From assembly GCA_013695075.1 (NCBI GenBank), contig JACDBE010000363.1, forward strand, positions 1-10,796: a stretch of DNA of 10,796 nucleotides, in the 5' to 3' direction. Below, piece after piece: positions 1 to 6,659 of this stretch. The DNA is from Acidimicrobiia bacterium (GTDB taxonomy: Bacteria > Actinomycetota > Acidimicrobiia > Spongiisociales > UBA5794). The number at the start of each line of letters is the position of its first letter. Positions within the stretch are counted from its first letter, which is position 1. The position numbers were made by a program, and so were the translations under genes. The notes under the pieces were generated by a model, which worked only from the letters and a program-made list of their open reading frames with translations, was not told the DNA's origin and did not search any database.

Positions 1-2078
1 CCGAACATGATGTCGAACTCGGCCACCCGGAACGGCGGCGCCACCTTGTTCTTGACCACCTTGACCTTGACCCGGTTGCCGATGCTGTCGGTGCCCTGCT
101 TGATCGACTCGATGCGACGCACGTCGAGCCGGACGCTGGAATAGAACTTGAGCGCCCGCCCCCCCGGCGTCGTCTCAGGTGAACCAAACATAACGCCGAT
201 CTTCTCTCGGAGCTGGTTGATGAAGACGGCCGTGGTGTCGGAGCGGTTGATGGTGCCGGCCAGCTTGCGCAGCGCCTGGGACATCAACCGGGCCTGGAGA
301 CCGACATGGGTGTCGCCCATATCGCCCTCGAGCTCGGCGCGGGGAACCAGGGCGGCCACCGAGTCGATGACCACCACGTCGAGCGCCCCGGAACGGATGA
401 GCATGTCGGCGATCTCCAGTGCCTGCTCGCCGGTGTCGGGCTGGGCGATGAGCAGCTCGTCGACATCGACCCCCAACGCCTTGGCGTACACCGGGTCGAG
501 GGCGTGTTCGGCGTCGATGAAGGCGGCCACCCCACCGTTGCGCTGCGCCTCGGCCACCACGTGCAGCGCCAGGGTGGTGTTGTGCGACAGGATGCCGTTG
601 GCCAGGAACGAGTGCGTCTGCGGCATCACGACATCGAAGGTCGGCTCCCACCCGGCATCCTCGATCGAGATCACCGGCTCGTAGGTGAATCGGCAGTCCA
701 CCAGCGTGCGCAGATATGCCGTGATGCGCTCGGCCGTCGGCGGGAGTCTTCGCGTCGAGGCCCAGTCGAGGATCCTCTCGAGCCTGGTAGGCGAGACCGC
801 CAGGCTGATGTCGGTCCGGAAGAGGTCGCCCGCAACCCGGTCGAATTCCCGGTCGCCACCGACACTGTCGCGGAGATCGCCGATGAGCTGTGTCAGGTTG
901 GGGATGTTCTCCACCTGCGGGTCTCGACGCGCCCGTCGGAACTTGGCGGCGCATTGGGCAGCCCGCCGCTCGGCTCGGAAGCCGATCTCCTCGAGGAATC
1001 GATGGGACACCGCCGGGTTGATCGTCACCGTCCAGTAATCACGGTCGTACTTCGGGTTGTGCTTCGACGACAGCAACGCCGGCACTCCCAACCCGTAGAG
1101 CATGAGCTGGACCTCGGAAGCCAGCCGACGCGAGGCAGATGCCAAACCGATGGTCGACGACCGGTCGATCCACCCGTCGCCTTCGAAGAGGGCGGAGAGA
1201 AAGGCACGATGGATCTTCGCCCCGCCAACCCGGACACAATGGGGAACCGACTTGCCCGCCGCAGTGACGTAGTCGAGCCCGTAGCGCTCGGCGACCTCGG
1301 TTCGGATCGCCTTCTTGTGAACCCTGTACTCCTGCCCGTTGTACTGCTTCACGTCGCAATCGAACAACCCGGTGATGAGGGCGGTGAACTCGGCCCCGAC
1401 CTCCGGGTCACCATTGGTGAAGCTCACGCAATTGCGGTACGACAGGGAACCCTCGGCCACCAGGTAACCGATGAGGACCGCCTCGCCCTCGTCAATGGAG
1501 GAAAGACCGGTGGAGTCGCTCGCCCCGAAAACGGCCGACACGACGACGTCACCGATGCCGATGTCGCCGGCCTTCCGCCAGACGATCGCCCCCCGATCGT
1601 TCATCACCCGCAGTGGATGGTTCCTGGTGACCTTGACGGTGCGTCCCGAACCTACGGTGATCTCGATCACGGGACGGCGGTTGTTGTGCGTCACCGCACC
1701 GACCTGTTCCAACTGCCCGTCCTCGTTGACGAGACGTACCCCTTGATCCGACACGTCGGTGACCCGGCTGGTGCAGGACGCCGGCTGGCCGAGTCGGGCG
1801 AAGAGCTCAGCGACGGTTTCAAGCCCCACGTCCGACCACACGTAGGTGTCGGCGACGAGGCACTTTCCTGACGACTCGGGTCCGAATATCTCGACGATGC
1901 GGCCCCGGGGCAGCCCGCCGATGCCCAAGGCGAGATCGAGGGCGAGGGCCCCGGTGGGGATGGCCGAGACGTTGCGCACGGTGCCGTCGCTCAGCTTCAT
2001 GATGGCGCCCTTGCCGAACTGCCGCTCGATCTGCGACATCGCCATCTCGAGCGACTTCTCCTTGTCGATGTTGTCCAT
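1..2078 (-). CDS. recA: Recombinase RecA precursor, interrupted by an intein; 3' end outside the window
   Basis: RecA forms ATP-dependent filaments on single-stranded DNA for recombinational repair and triggers LexA self-cleavage. The frame is open from the ATG at 2078 to the window edge: 692 complete codons, no stop. Residues 1-72 are the RecA N-terminus, ending in the Walker A motif GPESSGK. Residues 73-500 are an intein. RecA resumes at residue 501 with TTLALHVVAEAQ. The C-terminal extein shows the Walker B region (LDVVVVDSVAAL), the L1/L2 region (KIGVMFGSPETTPGG) and VKVVKNK, and breaks off near DIMFG, about 264 residues into the mature protein; roughly 80 residues lie outside. A GAGGAG ribosome site (2090-2095) lies 11 nt before this ATG and 5 nt before an in-frame GTG at 2084, so the true start may be two codons earlier. 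Family identity is certain from the motifs; the exact start is not. Confidence 0.97.
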   Translation of the reverse strand, partial: MDNIDKEKSLEMAMSQIERQFGKGAIMKLSDGTVRNVSAIPTGALALDLALGIGGLPRGRIVEIFGPESSGKCLVADTYVWSDVGLETVAELFARLGQPASCTSRVTDVSDQGVRLVNEDGQLEQVGAVTHNNRRPVIEITVGSGRTVKVTRNHPLRVMNDRGAIVWRKAGDIGIGDVVVSAVFGASDSTGLSSIDEGEAVLIGYLVAEGSLSYRNCVSFTNGDPEVGAEFTALITGLFDCDVKQYNGQEYRVHKKAIRTEVAERYGLDYVTAAGKSVPHCVRVGGAKIHRAFLSALFEGDGWIDRSSTIGLASASRRLASEVQLMLYGLGVPALLSSKHNPKYDRDYWTVTINPAVSHRFLEEIGFRAERRAAQCAAKFRRARRDPQVENIPNLTQLIGDLRDSVGGDREFDRVAGDLFRTDISLAVSPTRLERILDWASTRRLPPTAERITAYLRTLVDCRFTYEPVISIEDAGWEPTFDVVMPQTHSFLANGILSHNTTLALHVVAEAQRNGGVAAFIDAEHALDPVYAKALGVDVDELLIAQPDTGEQALEIADMLIRSGALDVVVIDSVAALVPRAELEGDMGDTHVGLQARLMSQALRKLAGTINRSDTTAVFINQLREKIGVMFGSPETTPGGRALKFYSSVRLDVRRIESIKQGTDSIGNRVKVKVVKNKVAPPFRVAEFDIMF
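579..1862 (-). mobile_element. RecA P-loop intein (428 aa) with LAGLIDADG homing endonuclease
   Basis: This is an in-frame protein intron that excises itself and joins the RecA halves at GPESSGK|TT. Splicing block A starts with the nucleophile Cys1 (CLVADTYV). Block B is TRNH (Thr79, His82 of the intein). The C-terminal blocks are TFDVVMPQTHSF and ILSHN, with penultimate His427 and terminal Asn428; the +1 extein residue is Thr. Between them is an endonuclease domain with two LAGLIDADG-type motifs, LIGYLVAEG (acidic Glu137) and FLSALFEGDG (Asp229). All the key residues are present, so both splicing and DNA cleavage look intact. I traced the translation codon by codon across both junctions and found no stop. 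By eye its codons are less GC-extreme than those of the extein, which fits acquisition by homing. The size is close to that of the M. tuberculosis RecA intein, but the insertion site is different. Confidence 0.95.
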
Positions 2079-2165
2079 GCTCACGGGCTCTCCTCGTTGG
2101 CCGGTGCGGCCGATGGTGCGTTGTCGGTCGTTCGGGGTCCGACCCTGATCTGTCCTGTCTCTCCG

Positions 2166-2188
2166 AACCTATCTCGGGCCTGTGACAA
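2166..2188 (-). promoter_or_regulatory. Proximal recA promoter, RecA-NDp (PafBC-type) motif
   Basis: On the minus strand the sequence reads TTGTCACAG, then 8 nt, then TAGGTT. The known mycobacterial RecA-NDp motif, bound by the WYL-domain activator PafBC, is TTGTCRGTG-N8-TANNNT. This site matches the spacing exactly, the first six bases, the ninth base and the -10 form. Transcription would start about 75 nt before the recA start codon. It corresponds in position to the LexA-independent P1 of M. tuberculosis recA. The match is seen in the sequence; use of the site is inferred. Confidence 0.7.
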
Positions 2189-2217
2189 ATTTCGGTCGGA
2201 CGCTGGCTGGGCCTCCC

Positions 2218-2246
2218 ACCTTAGGCGAACAGACGTTCGACGCCAA
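2218..2246 (-). promoter_or_regulatory. Distal recA promoter with LexA operator (SOS box) in its spacer
   Basis: The 14-bp inverted repeat CGAACAGACGTTCG at 2226-2239 fits the Gram-positive/actinobacterial SOS box (CGAAC-N4-GTTCG). It lies wholly within the 17-nt spacer between a -35-like TTGGCG (complement of 2241-2246) and a -10-like TAAGGT (complement of 2218-2223), both reading towards recA. LexA bound here would block RNA polymerase. The site is upstream of the RecA-NDp motif, the same order (LexA-dependent distal, LexA-independent proximal) as in mycobacterial recA. Confidence 0.85.
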
Positions 2247-2320
2247 GGATCTCCGTCGAAACTCCAGGCGTCTCACCCCGTCCCGGGAGGTCAGTCGCCC
2301 AATGTTTCACCGGACCGCCA

Positions 2321-3019
2321 TCAGGAGATCGCGATGAACACCCGCTGCGCCACGTGGTCGTCGAGGCCGACCGCCCCGCCACCAAGCACCTGCACCGTGG
2401 AGGCGCCGTGGGGAGAACGCTCGGTGAGACGGACGTTGGCCCCCGGCCGGAGCTTGGCGCGATCGAGGAAGTCCATGGTCTGGTCCTCCAGCTCGAGCTC
2501 CTCGGAGATCCGCTCCAGCCGGCCCAGCTCACCAACGTGCATCATGGCGATGGCCTTCATCCGGGGCGGCTTGTAGCCGGCACCGGGGATGGGGTTGCCA
2601 TGGGGGCAGGTCTTGGGGTCCCCCAGCACCCGCCACATCGCCTCCTCCACGTCCGTCGAGATCATGTGCTCCCAGGTCTCCGCCTCGTGGTGCACCTTGA
2701 CCCAGGGCAGTCCCAGGATCTCGGCAAGGAAGCGCTCGGCGAGGCGGTGGCGGCGCACCACCACCTCGGCCAGGTGACGACCCTCGGCGGTCAGCGTGAT
2801 GGCCCGATCCACCGACACCAGACCCTCACCCTCCATGCGGTGCACCATCTCCGACACGCTGGGCCGGCTCACCCCCAGCCAGTCGCCGATGCGGGCCTGG
2901 ATCGGCTCGATGCCCTCCTCCTCCAGCTCGTAGATGGCCTCGACGTACTCGCGGAAGGTGGCTCGGTACGGTTCGTCCTTTTCGGTGACGGACCCGACGG
3001 CGGTGTCGCGCTCGGTCAA
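2321..3019 (-). CDS. DtxR/IdeR/MntR-family metal-dependent transcriptional regulator
   Basis: This 232-aa protein has the three-part DtxR layout: a winged helix (about 20-85, with SRPSVSEMVHRMEGEGL as recognition region), a metal-binding dimerisation domain (about 86-150, ending GNPIPG), and a C-terminal SH3/FeoA-like domain (about 155-230). The ligands equivalent to H79, E83, H98, E105 and H106 of IdeR are present (H91, E95, H110, E117, H118). The two site-2 ligands Met10 and Cys102 of IdeR are replaced by Glu24 and Glu114. Acidic residues there are typical of Mn-sensing MntR proteins, so manganese is the likelier co-repressor. The TTG start at 3019 has a GGAG 8 nt upstream. Reading on to the TTG at 3109 would add 30 low-complexity residues unlike any DtxR. 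It follows thpR after 94 nt and precedes the recA promoter region. The family is sure; metal and targets are inferred. Confidence 0.9.
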   Translation of the reverse strand: MTERDTAVGSVTEKDEPYRATFREYVEAIYELEEEGIEPIQARIGDWLGVSRPSVSEMVHRMEGEGLVSVDRAITLTAEGRHLAEVVVRRHRLAERFLAEILGLPWVKVHHEAETWEHMISTDVEEAMWRVLGDPKTCPHGNPIPGAGYKPPRMKAIAMMHVGELGRLERISEELELEDQTMDFLDRAKLRPGANVRLTERSPHGASTVQVLGGGAVGLDDHVAQRVFIAIS

Positions 3020-3046
3020 ACGGGATGCTCCAGTGGGTTGACCCCG

Positions 3047-3052
3047 ATCGTA
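3047..3052 (-). promoter_or_regulatory. Possible -10 element of the DtxR-family gene
   Basis: TACGAT on the minus strand lies 27 nt before the TTG start of the regulator, with the GGAG ribosome site between. It would give a leader of about 20 nt and let the regulator be transcribed apart from rimO-cinA-thpR. No convincing -35 lies 16-18 nt upstream, so this is tentative. Confidence 0.3.
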
Positions 3053-3113
3053 CCCCGGGCCGGACAAGGCTCGGCGCCCCGCGAGCTCGATCCTCGCCCG
3101 GCCGGACAATCGC

Positions 3114-3668
3114 TCAGCGACCGGCGAGTGCCACCCGGTCGACCTGTTCGTACCGCGTACCGGAGCCGCCGGTGATGGTGCGGTACAGGGTCACCGCCTC
3201 CACCGGGAAGCCAACGCCCGCCTCGTCGGCGCCGTCCAGCAATGCCGCTACCGATCGGGCGGGGCGGATGCGGGCCAGGGTGAGGTGGGGGTGGAAGGGT
3301 CGCTCCTCGGGGGCCAGCCCAACGTCACGGGCGGCCTGCTCGCAGCCCTCCGCCAAGCGGATCAACCCGTCCTCGCTGTCCTCAGCCCCAACCCACAACA
3401 CCGTTGCTCGAGCCGCGCGGGGAAAGGCGCCCAGCCCGGTGAGCCGCACCCGCAAGGGGGCGACGTCCAGGTCCCCATCGAGCCCGGCCAGCAGCAGGTC
3501 GCGCTGTAGCTCGGTGACCGCGCCCAGGAACCGCAGCGTCAGGTGCCAGTTCGCAGGAGGAACCACCCTTCCCGGCGGCCCACCGGGGAGCATCACCTCC
3601 AGCCGGGAAACCAGGGCATGGCGGGCATCGTCGCTGAGGGCGGCGGCGAGGAACAGCCGATCGGTCAC
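3114..3668 (-). CDS. thpR: RNA 2',3'-cyclic phosphodiesterase (LigT/ThpR, 2H family)
   Basis: A 184-aa cytoplasmic member of the 2H phosphoesterase superfamily, which hydrolyses 2',3'-cyclic phosphates on RNA ends to 2'-phosphates; bacterial members were first studied as 2'-5' RNA ligases. Both catalytic HxTx motifs are present: HLTL at 42-45 (in NWHLTLRFLG) and HLTL at 128-131 (in FHPHLTLARI). The length is normal for the family. The GTG start at 3668 overlaps the cinA stop by 4 nt (GTGA), which implies translational coupling. A thpR gene next to cinA and near recA is common in bacteria. The true substrate in the cell is not known for most members. Confidence 0.93.
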   Translation of the reverse strand: MTDRLFLAAALSDDARHALVSRLEVMLPGGPPGRVVPPANWHLTLRFLGAVTELQRDLLLAGLDGDLDVAPLRVRLTGLGAFPRAARATVLWVGAEDSEDGLIRLAEGCEQAARDVGLAPEERPFHPHLTLARIRPARSVAALLDGADEAGVGFPVEAVTLYRTITGGSGTRYEQVDRVALAGR

Positions 3669-4909
3669 ACCCACCACTCGCCGGACAGCGCCAGCCGGAC
3701 GTGGTGCAGCGCCGCGGTCACCGTGTAGGTGCGCACCCGCTCCCGGTCGCCGGGCATCATCAGGGTTCGTGCCCTGGCGTCCTCGGGGGTGCGCACCGCG
3801 ATCACCATGGTCCCAACCGCGGCTCCGTGTGGCTCGGGACCGGCGGCGCCGGTGGTGGCCACCACCACGTCGGCACCGAGTACCGTGGCCGCCCCCTGGC
3901 ACATGGCGAGGGCCACCGGCTCGGAGACGATCCCGTTGGTGTCGATCAGCCCGGCGGGCACGCCGAGCGCTGCCTCCTTGACGGCCCTGTGGTAGGCCAC
4001 CACCGACCCCACGAACGCCGCCGAGGCGCCCGCCACGGCAGTGATGGCGGCGGCGACCATCCCCCCGGTGGCCGACTCGGCGGTCCCGATGGACCATCCC
4101 CGCTCCCCCAGCTGCTCCAGCAGGATGCGCTCGACGGTGCGATCGTCGGCACCGAACACCCTGGCCCCGAGCCGGCGCCGCACCTCCTCCTCCACCGGGG
4201 TGATCAACGCCAGCGCCCCCGCCCGATCGGCCGCCCGGGCGGTGAGCCGCACCTTGATCTCGGCGGCGGAGGCCAGGTAGGCCACCGTGGGGTTGGCGGA
4301 GCCGAGGAACAGGTCGGACAGCATCTCGTCGACCCGCGATTCGGACTCGCCCCAGGTGCGCAACACCCGGCTGACCATCACCCCCGTGGCGTCGTGCTCA
4401 GCGAGCAGGGTGGGGATGATGTCCTCGTCGACCATGGGGAGCATCTCCGCCGGCACCCCGGGCACAGCGAACACCCGGCAGCCCCCGACCCGCATCCGCA
4501 GCCCGGGAGCGGTTCCCTTGGGGTTGGCTATCAGTTCGGCGCCCGCCGGGTACCGGGCCTGACGCAGGTTGGTCTCCGGCATCTGACGACCCCGCTCGCC
4601 CCACCACCGCCGCAGGTGGTCGGCGTAGTCGTCGGAGAACTCCAGCGGCACCCCGGCGGCGGCGGCTATCGCCTCCCGAGTGATGTCGTCCCGGGTGGGA
4701 CCGATGCCGCCGGTGATGATGAGGGCGTCGGCTCGGGTGGTGGCGGCGGTGATGGCGGCGGTGATCCGGGCCAGGTTGTCCCCCACCACCGCCTGGTGGT
4801 AGTGATCGAGCCCGGCGTCGGCCAGCCGGCTGCCGATCTCGGCAGCGTTGGAGTTGACGATCTGACCCAGCAGCAGCTCGGTGCCAACCGCCAGGGTCTC
4901 CACGATCAC
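3665..4909 (-). CDS. cinA: CinA: competence/damage-inducible protein with nicotinamide-nucleotide amidase domain
   Basis: The 414-aa protein has an N-terminal molybdopterin-binding-like (COG1058) domain, residues 1 to about 170 (GTELLLGQIVNSN, TGGIGPTRDD, AVPGVPAEM), and a C-terminal PncC-type domain from about 255 (TAESATGG, VAYHRAVKEAALGV, GIVSEPVA, TTGAAGP). PncC deamidates nicotinamide mononucleotide in pyridine nucleotide recycling; in other CinA proteins the N-terminal domain acts on ADP-ribose. The catalytic-region Ser279 is present, but the usual AESCTGG reads AESATGG and the usual GP-x-GG segment reads GPEPHG. The GTG start at 4909 overlaps the rimO stop by 4 nt. An upstream in-frame start would lie deep in rimO and add 20 residues with no family resemblance. 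The name is historical; a role in DNA uptake is not implied. Confidence 0.95.
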   Translation of the reverse strand: MIVETLAVGTELLLGQIVNSNAAEIGSRLADAGLDHYHQAVVGDNLARITAAITAATTRADALIITGGIGPTRDDITREAIAAAAGVPLEFSDDYADHLRRWWGERGRQMPETNLRQARYPAGAELIANPKGTAPGLRMRVGGCRVFAVPGVPAEMLPMVDEDIIPTLLAEHDATGVMVSRVLRTWGESESRVDEMLSDLFLGSANPTVAYLASAAEIKVRLTARAADRAGALALITPVEEEVRRRLGARVFGADDRTVERILLEQLGERGWSIGTAESATGGMVAAAITAVAGASAAFVGSVVAYHRAVKEAALGVPAGLIDTNGIVSEPVALAMCQGAATVLGADVVVATTGAAGPEPHGAAVGTMVIAVRTPEDARARTLMMPGDRERVRTYTVTAALHHVRLALSGEWWV

Positions 4910-6231
4910 CGCAGCACCGCTCCCACCAAGTCGGTGCCGTAGCCACCGGTGATCTCCACCCGTACCCACTCCCCCGGTTGGCCGTCATCGAGCACCACCA
5001 CCCCGTCGATCTCGGGAGCCTCGCGGTACGAGCGGCCCACCGGCACCCCGTCCTCCACCTGGTCGACCAACACGTCGAGCACCCGGCCCGACTGGGCGGC
5101 GTTGGCCAGCGAGGTCAGCTCGTCCTGGAAGCCCTGGAGGTGGCGTTGCCGGGCGGCGATCTCGTCGCCGGGTATCTGGCTGGCGAACCCGGCGGCGGCG
5201 GTGCCCTCCTCGGCCGAGTACGGGAAGAACCCGGCCCAATCGAGCTCGGCCGTTTCCAGGAAGCCTGCCAGCTGGTCGATGTCGTCGTCGCTCTCGCCGG
5301 GGAATCCGACGATGAAGGAGGACCGCAGCGCGGCCTGTGGGGACGCCGCCCTGATCCGGTCGATGAGCTCGAGGTGGCGGTCGCCGCTGCCGGGACGCTT
5401 CATCGCCCGCAGCAGCTCCGCCGAGGCGTGCTGCAGCGACAGATCGCAGTAGGCGGCCACCACCGGGTTGGCCGCCATCTCGTCGATCAGCGGCTGGCGA
5501 ATCTCCCGGGGGTACAGGTAGAAGAGGCGCAGCCGGCGCAGCCCGTCGGCGTCGGACACGAAGCGGAGCAGGTCGACGATGCCCCCGGGGGCGTCGATGT
5601 CCCGCCCGTAGGCGGCCAGGTCCTGGGCGACCAGCACGATCTCGGAGACGCCGGCACCGGTGAGCATGACGATCTCGTCACGGATGTTGACCGGGGTCCG
5701 GGAGCGCTGCTTACCCCGGAACAGAGGGATGGCGCAGAAGGTGCAAGGTTTGTCACACCCCTCGGCTACTTTCACATAGGCGTATGGGGTGGTCGGGGTG
5801 GGTCGGGCCACCAGCGACAGGATGTCCATCCTGGGCGACACCGCCGGGCGGATGGTGAGCGGCTGCCACTCAACCAGCGAGTCCAGGGTGCCTACCAGCT
5901 CGGGGTAACGGTCGAGCCCGACCACGGCGTCCGCTTCGGGCAGGACCGAGCGCAGCTCGGTCTCATACCGTTGCGCCATGCACCCGATCACCACCAGACG
6001 GGCGTCGGGCCGTTTGGCGGCGGCCAGGTCGAGGATGGTGTCGATGGACTCCTGGCGGGCGGATTCGATGAAGGCGCAGGTGTTGATCATCACCACGTCG
6101 GCGGTGTCGGCGGATTCCACCGTCAGATAGCCAGCGCTGCCGAGCATGCCGGCCACCTTGGCGGAGTCGACCTCGTTCTTGGAGCAGCCCAGGGTCTCCA
6201 GGTGGACGGTGGGTCGACGGGTATCCAGCAT
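4906..6231 (-). CDS. rimO: Ribosomal protein uS12 methylthiotransferase RimO
   Basis: RimO is a radical-SAM enzyme that adds a methylthio group to the beta-carbon of a conserved Asp in ribosomal protein S12, using two iron-sulphur clusters. The 441 aa hold the N-terminal UPF0004 domain with its three cluster Cys (C16 in LGCSKNEVDS, C52 in NTCAF, C84 in GCMAQRY), the radical-SAM motif CDKPCTFC (C159, C163, C166), and a C-terminal TRAM domain (about 375-441). LGCSKNEVD is the RimO form; MiaB has YGCQMN. The ATG start at 6231 has no clear ribosome site, but a -10-like element ends 6 nt upstream, suggesting a leaderless message. It heads the run rimO-cinA-thpR. Confidence 0.97.
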   Translation of the reverse strand: MLDTRRPTVHLETLGCSKNEVDSAKVAGMLGSAGYLTVESADTADVVMINTCAFIESARQESIDTILDLAAAKRPDARLVVIGCMAQRYETELRSVLPEADAVVGLDRYPELVGTLDSLVEWQPLTIRPAVSPRMDILSLVARPTPTTPYAYVKVAEGCDKPCTFCAIPLFRGKQRSRTPVNIRDEIVMLTGAGVSEIVLVAQDLAAYGRDIDAPGGIVDLLRFVSDADGLRRLRLFYLYPREIRQPLIDEMAANPVVAAYCDLSLQHASAELLRAMKRPGSGDRHLELIDRIRAASPQAALRSSFIVGFPGESDDDIDQLAGFLETAELDWAGFFPYSAEEGTAAAGFASQIPGDEIAARQRHLQGFQDELTSLANAAQSGRVLDVLVDQVEDGVPVGRSYREAPEIDGVVVLDDGQPGEWVRVEITGGYGTDLVGAVLR

Positions 6232-6237
6232 GCCCGG

Positions 6238-6243
6238 AGGCTA
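6238..6243 (-). promoter_or_regulatory. Probable -10 of a leaderless rimO promoter
   Basis: TAGCCT (TANNNT form) on the minus strand is separated from the rimO ATG by 6 nt, which would put the transcription start at or next to the A of ATG. No Shine-Dalgarno sequence is visible. This spacing is typical of leaderless genes in actinobacteria. The -35 region is weak. Confidence 0.5.
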
Positions 6244-6354
6244 CCGGCCCCACCCGGATGGCCCGCCTGCGGTCCCGAGTAGCCCCCGGCGTGAGATGAG
6301 GGCCAGCACCGCCGTCGCCACCATGGCAGCTGGGCCCAGGTGCTCGTCACCTGG

Positions 6355-6577
6355 TCGCTAGCCGTTCCGATCCACACCGGTTGGTCCCGAGCCAAGCGCA
6401 CCTGCTCGGCGAATGCAATCACGTCAGCGGCGAAACGCGACGGGTCCTCCCAGCGCGGTGCATGCCCGACGCCGGGATACACAACCAATGTCGCGTTGGC
6501 GATGCGACTGAGCAGCTCCCCGCGTATGAGAATGTCAGTCCGCCCTCGACGGTAACCGTGAAAGGCTCGGTAGCCAC
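6355..6577 (-). pseudogene. Remnant of an alpha/beta hydrolase gene (large internal deletion, frame change)
   Basis: The 428 nt between prs and rimO hold no intact gene, but two pieces of an alpha/beta hydrolase can be read. From the GTG at 6577 one frame gives TEPFTVTVEGGLTFSYAGS, much like the N-terminus of such enzymes just before the usual GPPVVLLHG oxyanion segment. From about 6533 a second frame gives GELLSRIANATLVVYPG and then VGHAPRWEDPSRFAADVIAF, the typical C-terminal end with the catalytic His (VGHAPRWEDP). The roughly 200 residues between, including the nucleophile elbow, are gone, and the pieces are in different frames. No proper stop follows the second piece; that frame runs on into rimO. 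The base composition is less GC-rich than the neighbours. The remaining parts, 6232-6354 and 6578-6659, show only the rimO start region and nothing else I recognise. Confidence 0.65.
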
Positions 6578-6659
6578 CGCCAAAGCGTAGGGCGGGCGGT
6601 CCGCTCCAACTTCAACGGACTACATGTCACCACGGCATGCCACGACCTTGGGTTGGTGG

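Noticed and set aside
148..180. Pro in the RecA L2 loop (PETTPGG where E. coli has PETTTGG)
   Set aside because: PETTPGG occurs in many normal bacterial RecA proteins, for example Thermus, so it is not unusual.
306..1871. Long plus-strand ORF (521 codons) across the recA intein, and similar ones at 3701-4942, 4978-6282 and 8016-9116
   Set aside because: They are antisense to genes with clear family motifs, have His/Gly/Arg/Pro-rich low-complexity translations with no recognisable domain, and are expected in very GC-rich DNA.
3020..3109. 30-residue N-terminal extension of the DtxR-family protein from the TTG at 3109
   Set aside because: It has no family similarity, would leave only 4 nt to thpR without a good ribosome site, and the TTG at 3019 has a well-spaced GGAG.
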